A stretch of 64,000 bases of DNA, from positions 327,919 through 391,918 of the forward strand of contig MNCI01010715.1 of NCBI GenBank assembly GCA_015680685.1, written 5' to 3'. Position 1 is the first letter of the stretch; the number at the start of each line of letters is the position of its first letter. This DNA is from Gnetum montanum (lineage: Eukaryota; Streptophyta; Gnetopsida; Gnetales; Gnetaceae). The notes beneath the pieces were generated by a model. That model did no database searches. It was given only the letters and a program-made list of their open reading frames with translations, and was not told the DNA's origin. The translations under genes and the position numbers were made by a program. This document shows positions 11,984-22,932 of this stretch, piece after piece.

Positions 11984-13769
11984 GAGATCAATATTCAAAG
12001 GTGTTTGTACATAGCAGCCACAAAGTAAGAGGGCACCCAGTGGCCGATAGCTAACCCAAATAGCAACATAATATGCATGGAGCTAACATGTGCATATGTT
12101 GAAGGCATGGACAAAATTGAACAAGTTAATTCTCAACTCTCTGATGAAGATGATGATACTTGTTGGGGAGAGTTGGAAATCCTTGATAACTTTAAGAAGG
12201 GGTCCTTAGAGCTAAAAAATTTATCAGTCAGTATGGAGTATGCATTTTTAAAGAATGGTAAATTGGTCATCATTAATGCCAAACTTACTCTTGAGTAAAA
12301 AAAGTTGTTAAAAGTAGTGAAAAAATGGTCAACAACCTTTGCTTGGTCATATCCAGAGCTAACAAGATTTGATCCAAGNCAAATGGTCAACAACCTTTGC
12401 TTGGTCATATCCAGAGCTAACAAGATTTGATCCAAGGATATGCTAGCATCACATCTACATCGACCTGGCCATGAAGCCTAGAAGACAGCTACAAAGACGG
12501 CTGAACCCCATATTGAAGCAAATCGTCAAGGAGGAGATAGAGAAACTCCTCAATGTGGGGTTTATCTATTCAATCATGGATAGTGAGTGGGTTAGCCTAC
12601 TCATAATTGTACCAAAGAAGGATGGAAAATTGTAGGTTTGTATCGACTTCAGGCTATTGAAAATGGTAATGTTTAAGGATAACTTTTCTTTGCCATTTTT
12701 AGATCAAGTGTTAGACACCATATCTGGGCATTGTTATTATAGTTTCTTGGATGGTTATAGTGGCTATAACCAAATTTAAATTGTGCCAGAAGATCAAGCC
12801 AAGACAACATTTATGAGTCCCTATGGGACTTTTGCATATTGTAAGATGCCATTTGGTCTATGTAATGTCCCTGTAACATTTCACTGCTTGGTCCTTAGTA
12901 TCTTTCAATAGTAGATTGGTAGTGGTGTTGAAGTCTTCATGGATGACTTTTCCACCTATGGAGCTACCTTTGAGCAAGCCTTGAACCAACTTGAGAAAGT
13001 ATTGAAGAGATGTGTAGAGACAAACCTACAACTCAACTAGAAAAAAAGCCATCTCATGATCCAAGAAGGCATTGTGTTAGGGCACCGAATTTCATAAAAA
13101 GGGATTGAGGTAGACCTTATAAAAATAAGGATCATCCAAGGAAAAACACATGAACTAGAGATCATTAAAGATGTTTGATCATTCCTTGAACACACTAGCT
13201 ACTGCCAACGATTTGTAAAGAATTTCTCTAAGATTGCAAAGCCATTAGTAGAGCTTACAAAGAAAGATGCACCTTTCATTTGGACGAAGGAATGTAAAAA
13301 CACATTCCAATAATTAGAGAAGAAACTCATAGAAACACCAATCCTACAAGCACTAGACTGGTCCAGACCTTTCCACATCATGATAGATGCATCTAACTAT
13401 GCTTTGGGAGTAGTGCTCACACAGATAGATGATAAAACACATCCATACTATATCGATTGTGCAAGCTGAAGCATTTTGGGAGCATAGTTAAATTACACCA
13501 CCTTGGAGAAAGAATTAATGGTAGTGGTGTATGCTCTAGAAAAGTTCAAGCACTATGTGCTTGGTTACAAAGTATTTGTGCATATGGACCACAGTGCAAT
13601 CCACTTCCTCATGAACAAGTCAATGGTGAGCCCTTGTGTTATACGATGGCTTACGATCTTGCAGGAATTCAATCTCACTATAGTAGATAAAAAAGGAACT
13701 AAGAATGTGGTTGTCAACCATCTCTCTAGCTTAAGATGGGACAATAAGGAGGAGGAGTCTACTCTCTAA
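11984..13769 (+). pseudogene. RT-RH: Element B reverse transcriptase and RNase H, degenerate
   Basis: RT begins near 12440 (HIYIDLAMKP). It has LDGYSGYNQ near 12750, MPFGLCN near 12848 and the catalytic FMDD at 12936-12947, followed by the thumb (SFLEHTSYCQRF near 13180). RNase H occupies about 13370-13769 with HSAIHFLMNKS and a C-terminal NHLSSLRW. The N at 12379 is flanked by a perfect 56-base direct repeat (12323-12378, 12381-12436), almost certainly two overlapping contig ends left unmerged. Stops occur at Gln and Trp positions. Confidence 0.9.
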
Positions 13770-14506
13770 TTAGTTTCTAGACAAAATCCTCTTTACTAGA
13801 GTAATAAGTGAACATACACCTATGAAAATAATATGGTATAATGACATCCTCACCTACCTTCTTACTTAAGAGATGCCACAAGACTTGGATTTTAGGAAGA
13901 AGAAACAATTTCTTCATTAGGTCAAATACTCCATGGAAATAAATGGACATCTTTATAAGGTGTGTGTCAATGACTTGATTTATTGGTGAGTCCCTAATGA
14001 AGATCAATTGTGCATTTTTCAAGATGCTCACGAATGGCCTTACAAAGGCCACTATGTAAGGAGACACATGGCCATAAAAATCCTGATGGTAGGGTACTAT
14101 TGGCCTATAATCTTTAGGGATGTCCACAAGTTCATCAAGTCTGATCGCTCACATGGAAGGTCCTCAATAGTGGATTCAACCATTGAAGGCTTTCGACATA
14201 TGGGGTGTTGACTTCATGGATCCCATGACACCCATGTTCAATGGAAAGGTGTATATTATACTGGTAGTTGACTAATGCAAAAAATGGATAGAAAAAGTAG
14301 CCATTATTAATTGTACATCATCCACTACTACCAAATTTATACCACAAAATATCGTGAATAGGTTTGGGGTGCCATGTTCACTAATTTTTGATAATGGGAC
14401 TCATTTCACAGGTACAACATTTAGAAAACTAATGCAATGCTCTGGGGGTAGAACATAAATTAACAAGACCTTACCACCCCCATGCCAATGGTCAAGTAGA
14501 GGTAAT
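13770..14506 (+). pseudogene. INT: Element B integrase, 5' part up to the catalytic Glu
   Basis: Zinc-binding region near 14020-14140 (weakened: the CC pair is not seen after the HH), core Asp in VDFMDP near 14208, second Asp in FDNGTHF near 14390, and Glu codon at 14499-14501 in QVEV. The reading continues at 17137 after the nested insert. A one-base change in a G run near 14445 shifts the frame. Confidence 0.87.
14502..14506. repeat. Target site duplication of nested insert G, left (GTAAT)
   Basis: GTAAT here against GTAAC at 17137-17141; the two differ by one C-to-T change. Removing 14507-17141 rejoins the integrase sequence as in D. Confidence 0.8.
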
Positions 14507-17136
14507 TGTTGGCACATTTGGCCATTCCATGGAACAGTTGAAATATTTTATTAAAAATTGGAAGAATCTATGGTTGTCAATTTACAAGTAAATTATAGCT
14601 TTAGTGTTGAGGGTTGGGTGTTTTTAGAGGAGTAATTCACTGGTAAAGAATTTGATGTTGAAGCCTTCTGGATGTAAGATAAAAGTGCTAGATTATTCCT
14701 TTATTAAAGATTAGAGGATAGTACTATAGCAAGGAAGGAAGTATGTTATTTACTTGGAAAGCACTAAGTTGAGATCCCGGTTGATTAAACCCAGTTATAT
14801 CCTTAAGATAACATTTGAAACTCCTTGCAAAGCAAAAAATAAAAATAGAAATCAACAACGCCTCCATCATTTTGGAAAATTATGCAAAGGAAAGGAAGAC
14901 CAACATCCACCGTATACCTGCTGATCACGGCAATGAGGATAATATCAGTGAAGGTAAAGGAAGACTGCGTTTTCCCTGGAAAACGCATGCTACAGAAAAA
15001 TGTTTAACACTGCCCACCATGCGATATTCATCCTAGCGTAGACAGACATCTCTGCTAACGTAGGGACATTACTTTTTTTTTAAAAAAAATCAAAACCCTC
15101 ATCTGCAAAATACACAGAGAAAGGAGTCATGCCTTGCTGAAACCCCAATTTGCTATTAAGTTTTGCAGGCCATAGCGGTTCCCATTGTGCAGGCTACAAT
15201 GGTTTAGAAGGTTCCTACGGATTCGCCAGATGCAGATCCAAAAAACATTGGCCCAAAGTTCTGCAATCAATGAAAATGGTAGAGATGATTCAAAAACAAA
15301 AACGCAGGTAGCCCTAAGCCANACGACAACAGAGCCAGATGCAGTTGCAGAGCCTTCTCCCGCAGTGGTCGTCAGTTACGATTTTGCAGGGCCTTATTGC
15401 ATACGGTTTTGGTCGATATGGCACTTTGAATCTTGATTCGAACATGTGTCAGTTCTTACAGGTTTTGTGCAGAGACAAGAAAAAGAAGAAAACGAACCAG
15501 CTGATTACACCGTTGTCCTGGAATTGTGATTGAGCATCTACGCGATTTACAGGGAAGACAAGAAGAATCGTTTAAAGCCATAACTCTGCTGCTTTCATCA
15601 AGATGTATATAAAATTATTTGATTACTTCCGCTCAAAGCATAGGATGGTTAAAATGTTTAACAAATTAACCAAATTAACCAACATATATATATGTATATA
15701 TATAGATAGATATATACCCATAGTGTGAAGTACCCATAGTGTGAAGCCTTGGTTTAAAAACTTGCCTTCAATTATCCCAAGTCATCAAATATTATTTTAA
15801 AACATATAAGTTACTACCCACAAAAATATTTGCAATATTGATATTTTAAATATCACATTACATTTAATAGCATAAAATTCTCCTAATTTTATGTATAACT
15901 TCCTAACTCCCTAACTACATAACTTCCTCCTAGCTTGTTGGGCAAGTAATCTTCTAATTGGTTGGCCAAGTTACTTGGGAGAAAAGTTAGGTGAGATATT
16001 TTTGAGATATTTTTGAATNNNNNNNNNNNNNNNNNNNNNNNNNNNNNNNNNNNNNNNNNNNNNNNNNNNNNNNNNNNNNNNNNNNNNNNNNNNNNNNNNN
16101 NNNNNNNNNNNNNNNNNNNNNNNNNNNNNNNNNNNNNNNNNNNNNNNNNNNNNNNNNNNNNNNNNNNNNNNNNNNNNNNNNNNNNNNNNNNNNNNNNNNN
16201 NNNNNNNNNNNNNNNNNNNNNNNNNNNNNNNNNNNNNNNNNNNNNNNNNNNNNNNNNNNNNNNNNNNNNNNNNNNNNNNNNNNNNNNNNNNNNNNNNNNN
16301 NNNNNNNNNNNNNNNNNNNNNNNNNNNNNNNNNNNNNNNNNNNNNNNNNNNNNNNNNNNNNNNNNNNNNNNNNNNNNNNNNNNNNNNNNNNNNNNNNNNN
16401 NNNNNNNNNNNNNNNNNNNNNNNNNNNNNNNNNNNNNNNNNNNNNNNNNNNNNNNNNNNNNNNNNNNNNNNNNNNNNNNNNNNNNNNNNNNNNNNNNNNN
16501 NNNNNNNNNNNNNNNNNNNNNNNNNNNNNNNNNNNNNNNNNNNNNNNNNNNNNNNNNNNNNNNNNNNNNNNNNNNNNNNNNNNNNNNNNNNNNNNNNNNN
16601 NNNNNNNNNNNNNNNNNNNNNNNNNNNNNNNNNNNNNNNNNNNNNNNNNNNNNNNNNNNNNNNNNNNNNNNNNNNNNNNNNNNNNNNNNNNNNNNNNNNN
16701 NNNNNNNNNNNNNNNNNNNNNNNNNNNNNNNNNNNNNNNNNNNNNNNNNNNNNNNNNNNNNNNNNNNNNNNNNNNNNNNNNNNNNNNNNNNNNNNNNNNN
16801 NNNNNNNNNNNNNNNNNNNNNNNNNNNNNNNNNNNNNNNNNNNNNNNNNNNNNNNNNNNNNNNNNNNNNNNNNNNNNNNNNNNNNNNNNNNNNNNNNNNN
16901 NNNNNNNNNNNNNNNNNNNNNNNNNNNNNNNNNNNNNNNNNNNNNNNNNNNNNNNNNNNNNNNNNNNNNNNNNNNNNNNNNNNNNNNNGCACGCCGCAAC
17001 AGCACACACACATACTCACATTAACTACTAAGTTTATTTGGAGGTATCTGGGCCTTGGTGTTGCCAGAGACCAGCAGGCACCTAAATCCTGTTCGAGGAC
17101 ACTCGTTGGCGGTGGCATCCCAAACGGTCGCCAACA
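14507..17136. mobile_element. Nested insert G: unclassified element (TGTTGGC...GCCAACA) with 970-base gap
   Basis: Begins TGTTGGC and ends GCCAACA, with TG..CA termini and a 5-base target duplication, as expected of an LTR-type integration product. Without the N run 1660 bases are readable. No RT, integrase or gag motif is seen, and the left and right ends do not look like copies of each other, so it may be a solo LTR, a non-autonomous element, or one whose coding part is in the gap. About 14940-15550 is less AT-rich than its surroundings and holds ORF-like pieces (for example 15185-15436) with no family I recognise. Later there are a TATATA run (15684-15716) and a 15-base direct repeat ending at about 15746. 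Confidence 0.75.
16019..16988. other. Assembly gap (970 N)
   Basis: Unknown bases. The length may be an estimate. It lies wholly within insert G, so the content of G cannot be judged fully. Confidence 0.99.
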
Positions 17137-17760
17137 GTAACTAATTGAGAAATTACAAAAATACTAATGCAAACCATTAGCAAATATAGGAAGGATTGGA
17201 CTACAAAGCTTAACGATGGTCTCTGGGCTTATTTTTCAACTTGGAAACTTCCTATTGGCTATTCTCCTTGCAAGTTAGTTTATGGAAAGCTTCCAATGGT
17301 TCCAATCCAATCCAAGCTTCGTACACTCTCAATGACCTGTGATCTAAACCTTGACCTAAGTTTAGCATAGAAGGAAAGATTGATCAATCTAAACATGCTA
17401 GATGGAAACCGATTAGTGGCTCTATCCTTGAATGAGGTGAACAAGGCATTCAACAAGCAACACCATGACCTTATAATCAAGAAAGTGAATCTTCAACTAG
17501 GAGATATGGTTCTCTACTAGAAGCCCACACATGTACCCCAAAAGATAAAATTCCAAACATTGTGGAAGGGAACTTATATAATTGATCAAACCTTTTCCTC
17601 TAGGGCCATGATAATATGCAAACCTGATAGTCTGAATAAAAAGTAGTTGATCAACATCCAAAAATTAAAGCCTTTCCCAGAACCAAGATAGGCTAGTGTA
17701 AATGCCACCTCAATAGATGGACAACCACATTCTATTTTTTAGATCTCCTCCTTTCGACTC
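17137..17760 (+). pseudogene. INT: Element B integrase, C-terminal part
   Basis: Continues the integrase after insert G: ISKYRKDW, then the AYFSTWKLPIGYSP segment near 17230, TLSMTCDLNLDL near 17330, NKQHHDL near 17450, GDMVLY near 17502 and the FQTLW segment. The counterparts are at 3950-4530 in A and 43930-44540 in D. Stops replace Gln and Trp. It ends at the purine-rich block CAGTCATGGGGGAGATGG (about 17760-17777). Confidence 0.87.
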
Positions 17761-19290
17761 AGTCATGGGGGAGATGGCCATCCATGCTAACCATCAAATT
17801 GGCTTCTCAGTTTTTCTACATTTTATTTTTCACGTTTTTAATTGTTACAAATTATTTATTTTACAAATTCTTAATTTTTCTAATTTTACACCATCTTTAG
17901 TACATTTGAACCTTCTTGACTATTTTACACTTTCTTATATATTTTACTTTGTTTTTTTTATTCAAGTGTGATATTTTCTCATTTTTGCTAATAAAGAGTG
18001 CTTTATTATCACAGGACATATTGCCACTATTGTTGTTTACTAATGATGGTTTGTGTTTAATGTGTGATTGTTATTGTTTGATTTCTATTTTTGAATTTTG
18101 ATGTCTCATGACTTTGACATGGTTTCTTTTTTATGGAACAGGTAGTGAGTCCATGTCATTTGCCCATCCAATGAATTCTATGGTTTTTCTTGTTCTAGGA
18201 ATTTGAGGTCCCTTTTCATTAAAATTCTTTTTAATCGATCAATGACCTTGGTAGTTCTAAAATTAGGAAGGATTCAAAGGTTTGTAAAGGGTGTCACTTC
18301 AAGGGGACTTTTTACTCTTTGTTCTCTTCTACTTACTTGAGTGCTTGAGTGTTTTTCATGGACTTCTTACCATTCCACATTAACCACTAATAGGGAGTCA
18401 AATAATTCATTGCATGGTGTGTTTCCCATCTAAAACCATTTCAAAAAGAAGAAGAAGAAGAAAATAATTCAAAGCACATCCCTTGGACAAATAAATGGGC
18501 TATAAGCATTGGTTATGGAACTCAAACAGCATGCAACTATGCCTAAAATTCCCCTTTAACTAAGGCCCTTTCTCTCACTTTTTACTTCTCTTTTCTTCTC
18601 TTTGTGGAATGGTGGTTGTTTTGTGGAAGCATTCTTATGTCTCGAGTAGGTGGATCAATCTTGGAGTGGTGATGTGAAGTCACTGAAAGTGGATGGTTTT
18701 GGTCTAAACTAAAGATGGAACTTCTAGGGTTATTTGAATAACAAATTCTACAAGGGACTTCTTATGACCTCAATTTGGAACTCCATTCGGCTTTCTCTAT
18801 CATCCATCCATGCTACCATAAGTCACCTCATTGCCATGTTCTATGTTATGCTCTATGTCTTAGTCTGATGTGTTGGGATTCTTGAGTAGATTCTTTTAGG
18901 TTGGTCCTTAACTTATCATGATCATTAAACTGACCATGGGGCCCAAAGACTCCTTAGTTAAGGTTGTGCAAGGGAAAAAAGGGTATGAGCTTGCTATGGG
19001 GAGGATCCACTTGCATAGCTCTTGGCTTGGTTAGTTAAGGCTCCTTACCTTTGACATCGCTACAATCCTATCTTTCACATTTCCATTGGGTATTCTGCTC
19101 AGTGCTACTTAATCTTTCATTTCATTCATCCATTAAATCAAATTTTCTCCTTTTTCCAATTTTATGAGCTTCAACACCCTCTTCTCATGTTTTCATACTA
19201 TTCTTGGTATTTTAAGCTTTCATTTGACACTAATTTCACTTAAAAACTCTTCGTATTTTGCAAGTTTGACTAAGTTCAAAGTTTGACTAT
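17761..19290 (+). other. Element B 3' spacer, first part
   Basis: Starts with the conserved CATGGGGGAGATGGCCATCC block, then a T-rich stretch and segments shared with C, D and E (for example GAGTCCATGTCAT near 18145). No coding sense is detected. It separates integrase from the promoter-like module of the accessory ORF. Confidence 0.6.
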
Positions 19291-19542
19291 GGTGGTTAAT
19301 GGTTGCATTGTTGAGGCCCCATCGATGCATCCCCCCTAGTTGATGAGGCCTAGGTGACTAGGCCTCGTCAATATAGTGCAAAAACCCTATATATACCATC
19401 GAACAATTTGCAATTTTTTGCCATTTGCTCATAATAGAAGGGGAGTTTTTGAAAATTTTTAGAGCCCAAAATCTTCTAGAGCTCATAACTTCCCAATATT
19501 TTGTTCAAATTACTTTATTTTTCAATCCTATGCTTATTGGAG
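19291..19542 (+). promoter_or_regulatory. Element B internal U3-like promoter and leader of the accessory ORF
   Basis: Short repeats of the LTR U3 kind (GTTGAGGCCCCATCGATGCA, GTTGATGAGGCCTAGG, TCGTCAATATAGTGC) end in a TATA box at 19388-19395. The order, and the TTGCAATTTTTTGCCATTTG block after it, mirror the LTR of the same element (TCGATGTAGTGC, TATAAATA, CTTGCATTTTTTCCATTTG). C and E have the equivalent at the same place; A and D do not. Promoter activity is inferred, not shown. Confidence 0.6.
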
Positions 19543-19860
19543 GTAAGATCTTTATTATGGGGGCCACAAACCTTAAGATTTCTAATGAAAAATTGATGAA
19601 ATTTTTTGAAACTTTTCCTAACTCCCCCAAGGGTTAATAACCTTAACCATATATAAACATCAACTTTTTTGATAGTTAATCATTCCACCAACCTTTGGGA
19701 TTATTCATTAATGAAAATACATAAATAAAGAATAATTAATTAATTAAATTAGCCATAATCACAACTTAGCCAAAGAGTAACCATCCTTAAGAGATAAGGT
19801 ATCCCAATTGTTTTAAGGTTATACAATGATTGCTAATCCATGATCTTATTATGATTACAG
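19543..19860 (+). other. Element B putative intron before the accessory ORF
   Basis: Donor-like GGAG|GTAAG at 19543, branch-point-like TGCTAATCC near 19831, and acceptor ATTACAG ending at 19860 directly before ATG. Length is 318 bases, against 305 in C and 300 in E. Contains AGTCATGGGGG-type and CACAACTTAGCCA blocks shared with all five elements. Confidence 0.6.
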
Positions 19861-22790
19861 ATGGCACCTAAACAAAAACGTCCATAGGAAGGAGAACCCT
19901 CGCAACAATGTGAGAAATGGCCTAGAGCTTGAAGGGGCTAGTAAGAATAAGGCTGAGAACTGCTAAAGGTGACCCATGCAATGGGACCTCTTTGTGAGGA
20001 GCCTGAGGTGGAATCTGTCCAATAGATTCTAGAAGAAGAAGTGCCAACTGAATAATCATAATGAGGAGAAGTGCCTGGACTTGTGCCAAGGCTTGAGGTC
20101 ACTTTGACTCAAGCTTGTCTTGATATCATCAAGTCCTGAGAGATTCAACAATCCATTCTTCAAGAGCTCAACTTTGGATCATTTTTGGAGAGAGCTCTAG
20201 AGGATGTCAAGACTCAATTGTGAACCTCTCCCATGTGGCCAATCATCATGTCTAGTGGGGAGTGGTACATGGAAGAGACATACCTTTTCTAGAATAATTG
20301 AAAGCCAGGATCCATAGTCAAGATCAAGAATATTCAAGTATCATACTTAGTAGAAGCTATTGCATAGGAACTTGGGTTGCCTAACACTGGAATGCAGCTG
20401 GTGGAATTATCCATGTAAGGTGACCTTGAGGCCAAGGAGGAGTGGACCCAGCATTTCTATGGGATGGACTATAAGGAGTATGGTGCACTTACACTAGTGA
20501 AGCAAAATTACTTTGAGATTGCAGCCTATCACCTCAATCCAATGGTGAGGTCAAGAAAGGTGACTACCTTCTCTGCCTAAGCATGCACTGCTCTAAGTGA
20601 GAAGTTCCTCGTTAACCTTCCATAACTGCTATACTTGGAAATTAAGAAAAATTTCAAAGAAAATGATCATGGAAGGAAGACCATGCCCTTTCCATGCCTC
20701 ATTAGGATTCTTTGCAAAAGGGTAGGCATCGTTTGCTACTCTAATGATACACTCAGGCATATTTCTTTAGCTCCATGGTCTAAGATCATGAAAGAGAAGA
20801 TGCTAGTGATGACTCAATTAGAGGAGCTACTGCCACCATCACCTACTTAGGAAATAACATTGGAGGCCTTCACAATCATTGAGCATTTGTGAAAAATCTG
20901 AGAACAACTATTGAGTGTATAAGAGCAACAAGTAGGAATGAGTGGGGCAGATCCATTTTTGTACTAGCTAGTAATGAGTCACCTTAATGAGGTGGCCCAA
21001 ACAGTTAGCTAGATGGAGAGGGGTGGTCCCATTTTATTTTCCCAAAGAATGAAGCTGCCTTTGAGGTTAGATCACAATGCTCAAAAGTTGATAGTGTCAC
21101 TAGCAATACACCATCTATTCCCAAAAGTCTTTGGGAATGCCACCACTTTTTCAGTGTGGTTGGAGGAAGGTGAAGAGGCAACTATCTTGGTAATGTAGCA
21201 CCAAGGGTTGGAGACAGCAGTAGAAGTGCTTGTTGATCATGTAGTAGAAGCATTAAATGAACCTATAGCATTTGTACTAGACATATCTGCACTTCAATAT
21301 GTGCAAACATCTATAGGCATGGTTAGTAGGAAATTGAATGTAGCCCAACATGAAACATGAAAAGTTGCTAGAATGACTAGTAGGAACTAGGCAACCAACT
21401 TTGAACATCTTTGATCTTCTAGAGATTTTCACCACAACCTAGTTAGAGATATTAAATGCAAGGGGTAGATGTATTATTTTGGAGGGGCAACTAGAAACAA
21501 CCTAAGAGAAAAATCAACGCTTGGCCATGGAGGTTGTTGAACTTCATGCCTAACTTGTAGATTAAGCAATCCTAAGCCAAACAATGACAAGAGATGAAGC
21601 TATCAAACAACTTCAAGAATGATTTCAGAAGGCTGAGGAGGAGGCAATGATAACCATCTTTAAATAGTCCATAGTAGAGGTTGAAACATACTCAATCCAA
21701 AAGAACTTGAATAAGATGTGTTAAGAGAGTGAAGCATTGGCCACATAGAATCATCACTTGTGAAATGTTGATGCTTAAAAAGATCAAATGCAAGAATTCA
21801 TTCATCAATAGCAGGAGCAGCTTGCCAAGGTCAACACTAAACTAAGGAAATTAGCCATGAAAAATCATAATCTGGCAAAGGAGTAGGTACGCACCTTGCA
21901 TCAAAAGTCTACCATCGAGATCGTCGCTTGGAAGAATGAAGCACTCAAATTTGAGAAAGTGAAAAATTGATATAGGAACTAGGTTGACTTGCAAAAAGAA
22001 GTCAATGAGAAACACATCTAGATGGCAAAGGAAAAAATGAATGAAGCCCTCCAACAACTCTAGTAAGGAAGAGAAATGTGACAACCCATCGTTGATGGGA
22101 TCAACGTGTACAATAAAGCAGAGATCTGCTTAATGGAGTTGCAAATTAAGGAAATGACAGAGTACATGGAGTTGGCCAATCTCCGTTATGCAAACCTAGA
22201 AATGTTAAATGCCATATAGCCATGGTTAGAATTAGAAAAAAAAAATGGATAGCTTGTACTTGCTATACGAGGCTAAGTTCAAGAACCACAAAGACACCAA
22301 GTAGAAGCTTGAGACACAAACACTGAAGTTGATGTTTTGAGAGGGCAATTCAGAGATCAAAAATCTATCGCTAAGAACCAAGCTAGACGGATGAATGACT
22401 ACCAAGAGCTAAAGAACATAGTTAAGGCATTCAACATTAAATGCAAATAGTTTGCTGCCTAGTTTGTTAATGCAAAGGAGTTGTTTCCAACAATCCCGTG
22501 TCCTTGAGATGTGCCCATTCCAACCCACATTAGGGAAGTTGTGTGGATGGTGCATGATCCTTGGAGTAAGGAGGAGAAAATGAAAGCACTACTGTATGCT
22601 TTCTACTTCTTTCCTGAAGTTATAGCAGTAGCAGGATAGCCACAACCACCTCAACTATCACCTGTGCGTGAAGCTAGTGAAGGTCTCCCAAAGTGTTAGG
22701 AACCATCATCACCTGGGACCATTTGATATTCTCCATCAACTTGACAACATCAAGGAACATGTTGTCTAATTTTGAAGCATTGAGTCATGG
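19861..22790 (+). pseudogene. Element B accessory (env-position) ORF, coiled-coil protein, degenerate
   Basis: About 950 codons from the ATG at 19861, which follows an acceptor-like AG and is in the same frame as the downstream conserved parts. Residues about 120-300 form a globular part with SSGEWYMEETYLF, an EELGLP-like segment, FLVNLP and PFPCLIRILCKR (20692-20727). This recalls the plant transposon-associated domain found in Athila-type elements, an assignment from memory. Residues about 525-830 are rich in Glu, Lys, Gln and Leu with heptad-like spacing, a long coiled coil. A conserved Pro-rich tail (near 22640-22720) ends it. No signal peptide or clear membrane segment is seen, so env is not supported beyond position. 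Stops at former Gln codons dominate, with little frame shifting in the first 450 codons. Confidence 0.75.
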
Positions 22791-22869
22791 TTTTTAATTC
22801 TGTGTCCTGAACTCCATTTTTTTGTCAAGTTAATCAATTTATTTTGTTTGAAAAAAAGTCAATCAATAA

Positions 22870-22932
22870 TCCTATACCTTTCCAATTTTGTAAAAGAACT
22901 CAAGGATGAGTTTCCATTTAGTTGTAGGATTA
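22870..22932 (+). promoter_or_regulatory. Element B conserved pre-LTR block and polypurine tract
   Basis: CCTATACCTTTCCAATTTTG... then TTTAGTTGTAGGATTA before the LTR. The tract is decayed here (GTAGGATTA against GTGGGGGTA in A). Confidence 0.75.

Noticed and set aside
15889-17140. Long open frames across the N run on both strands
   Set aside because: They are open only because N codons cannot be stops; 970 of the bases are unknown.
19861-22790. Calling the accessory ORF an envelope gene
   Set aside because: Position fits, but no signal peptide, membrane segment or glycoprotein-like feature can be seen in any of the three copies.
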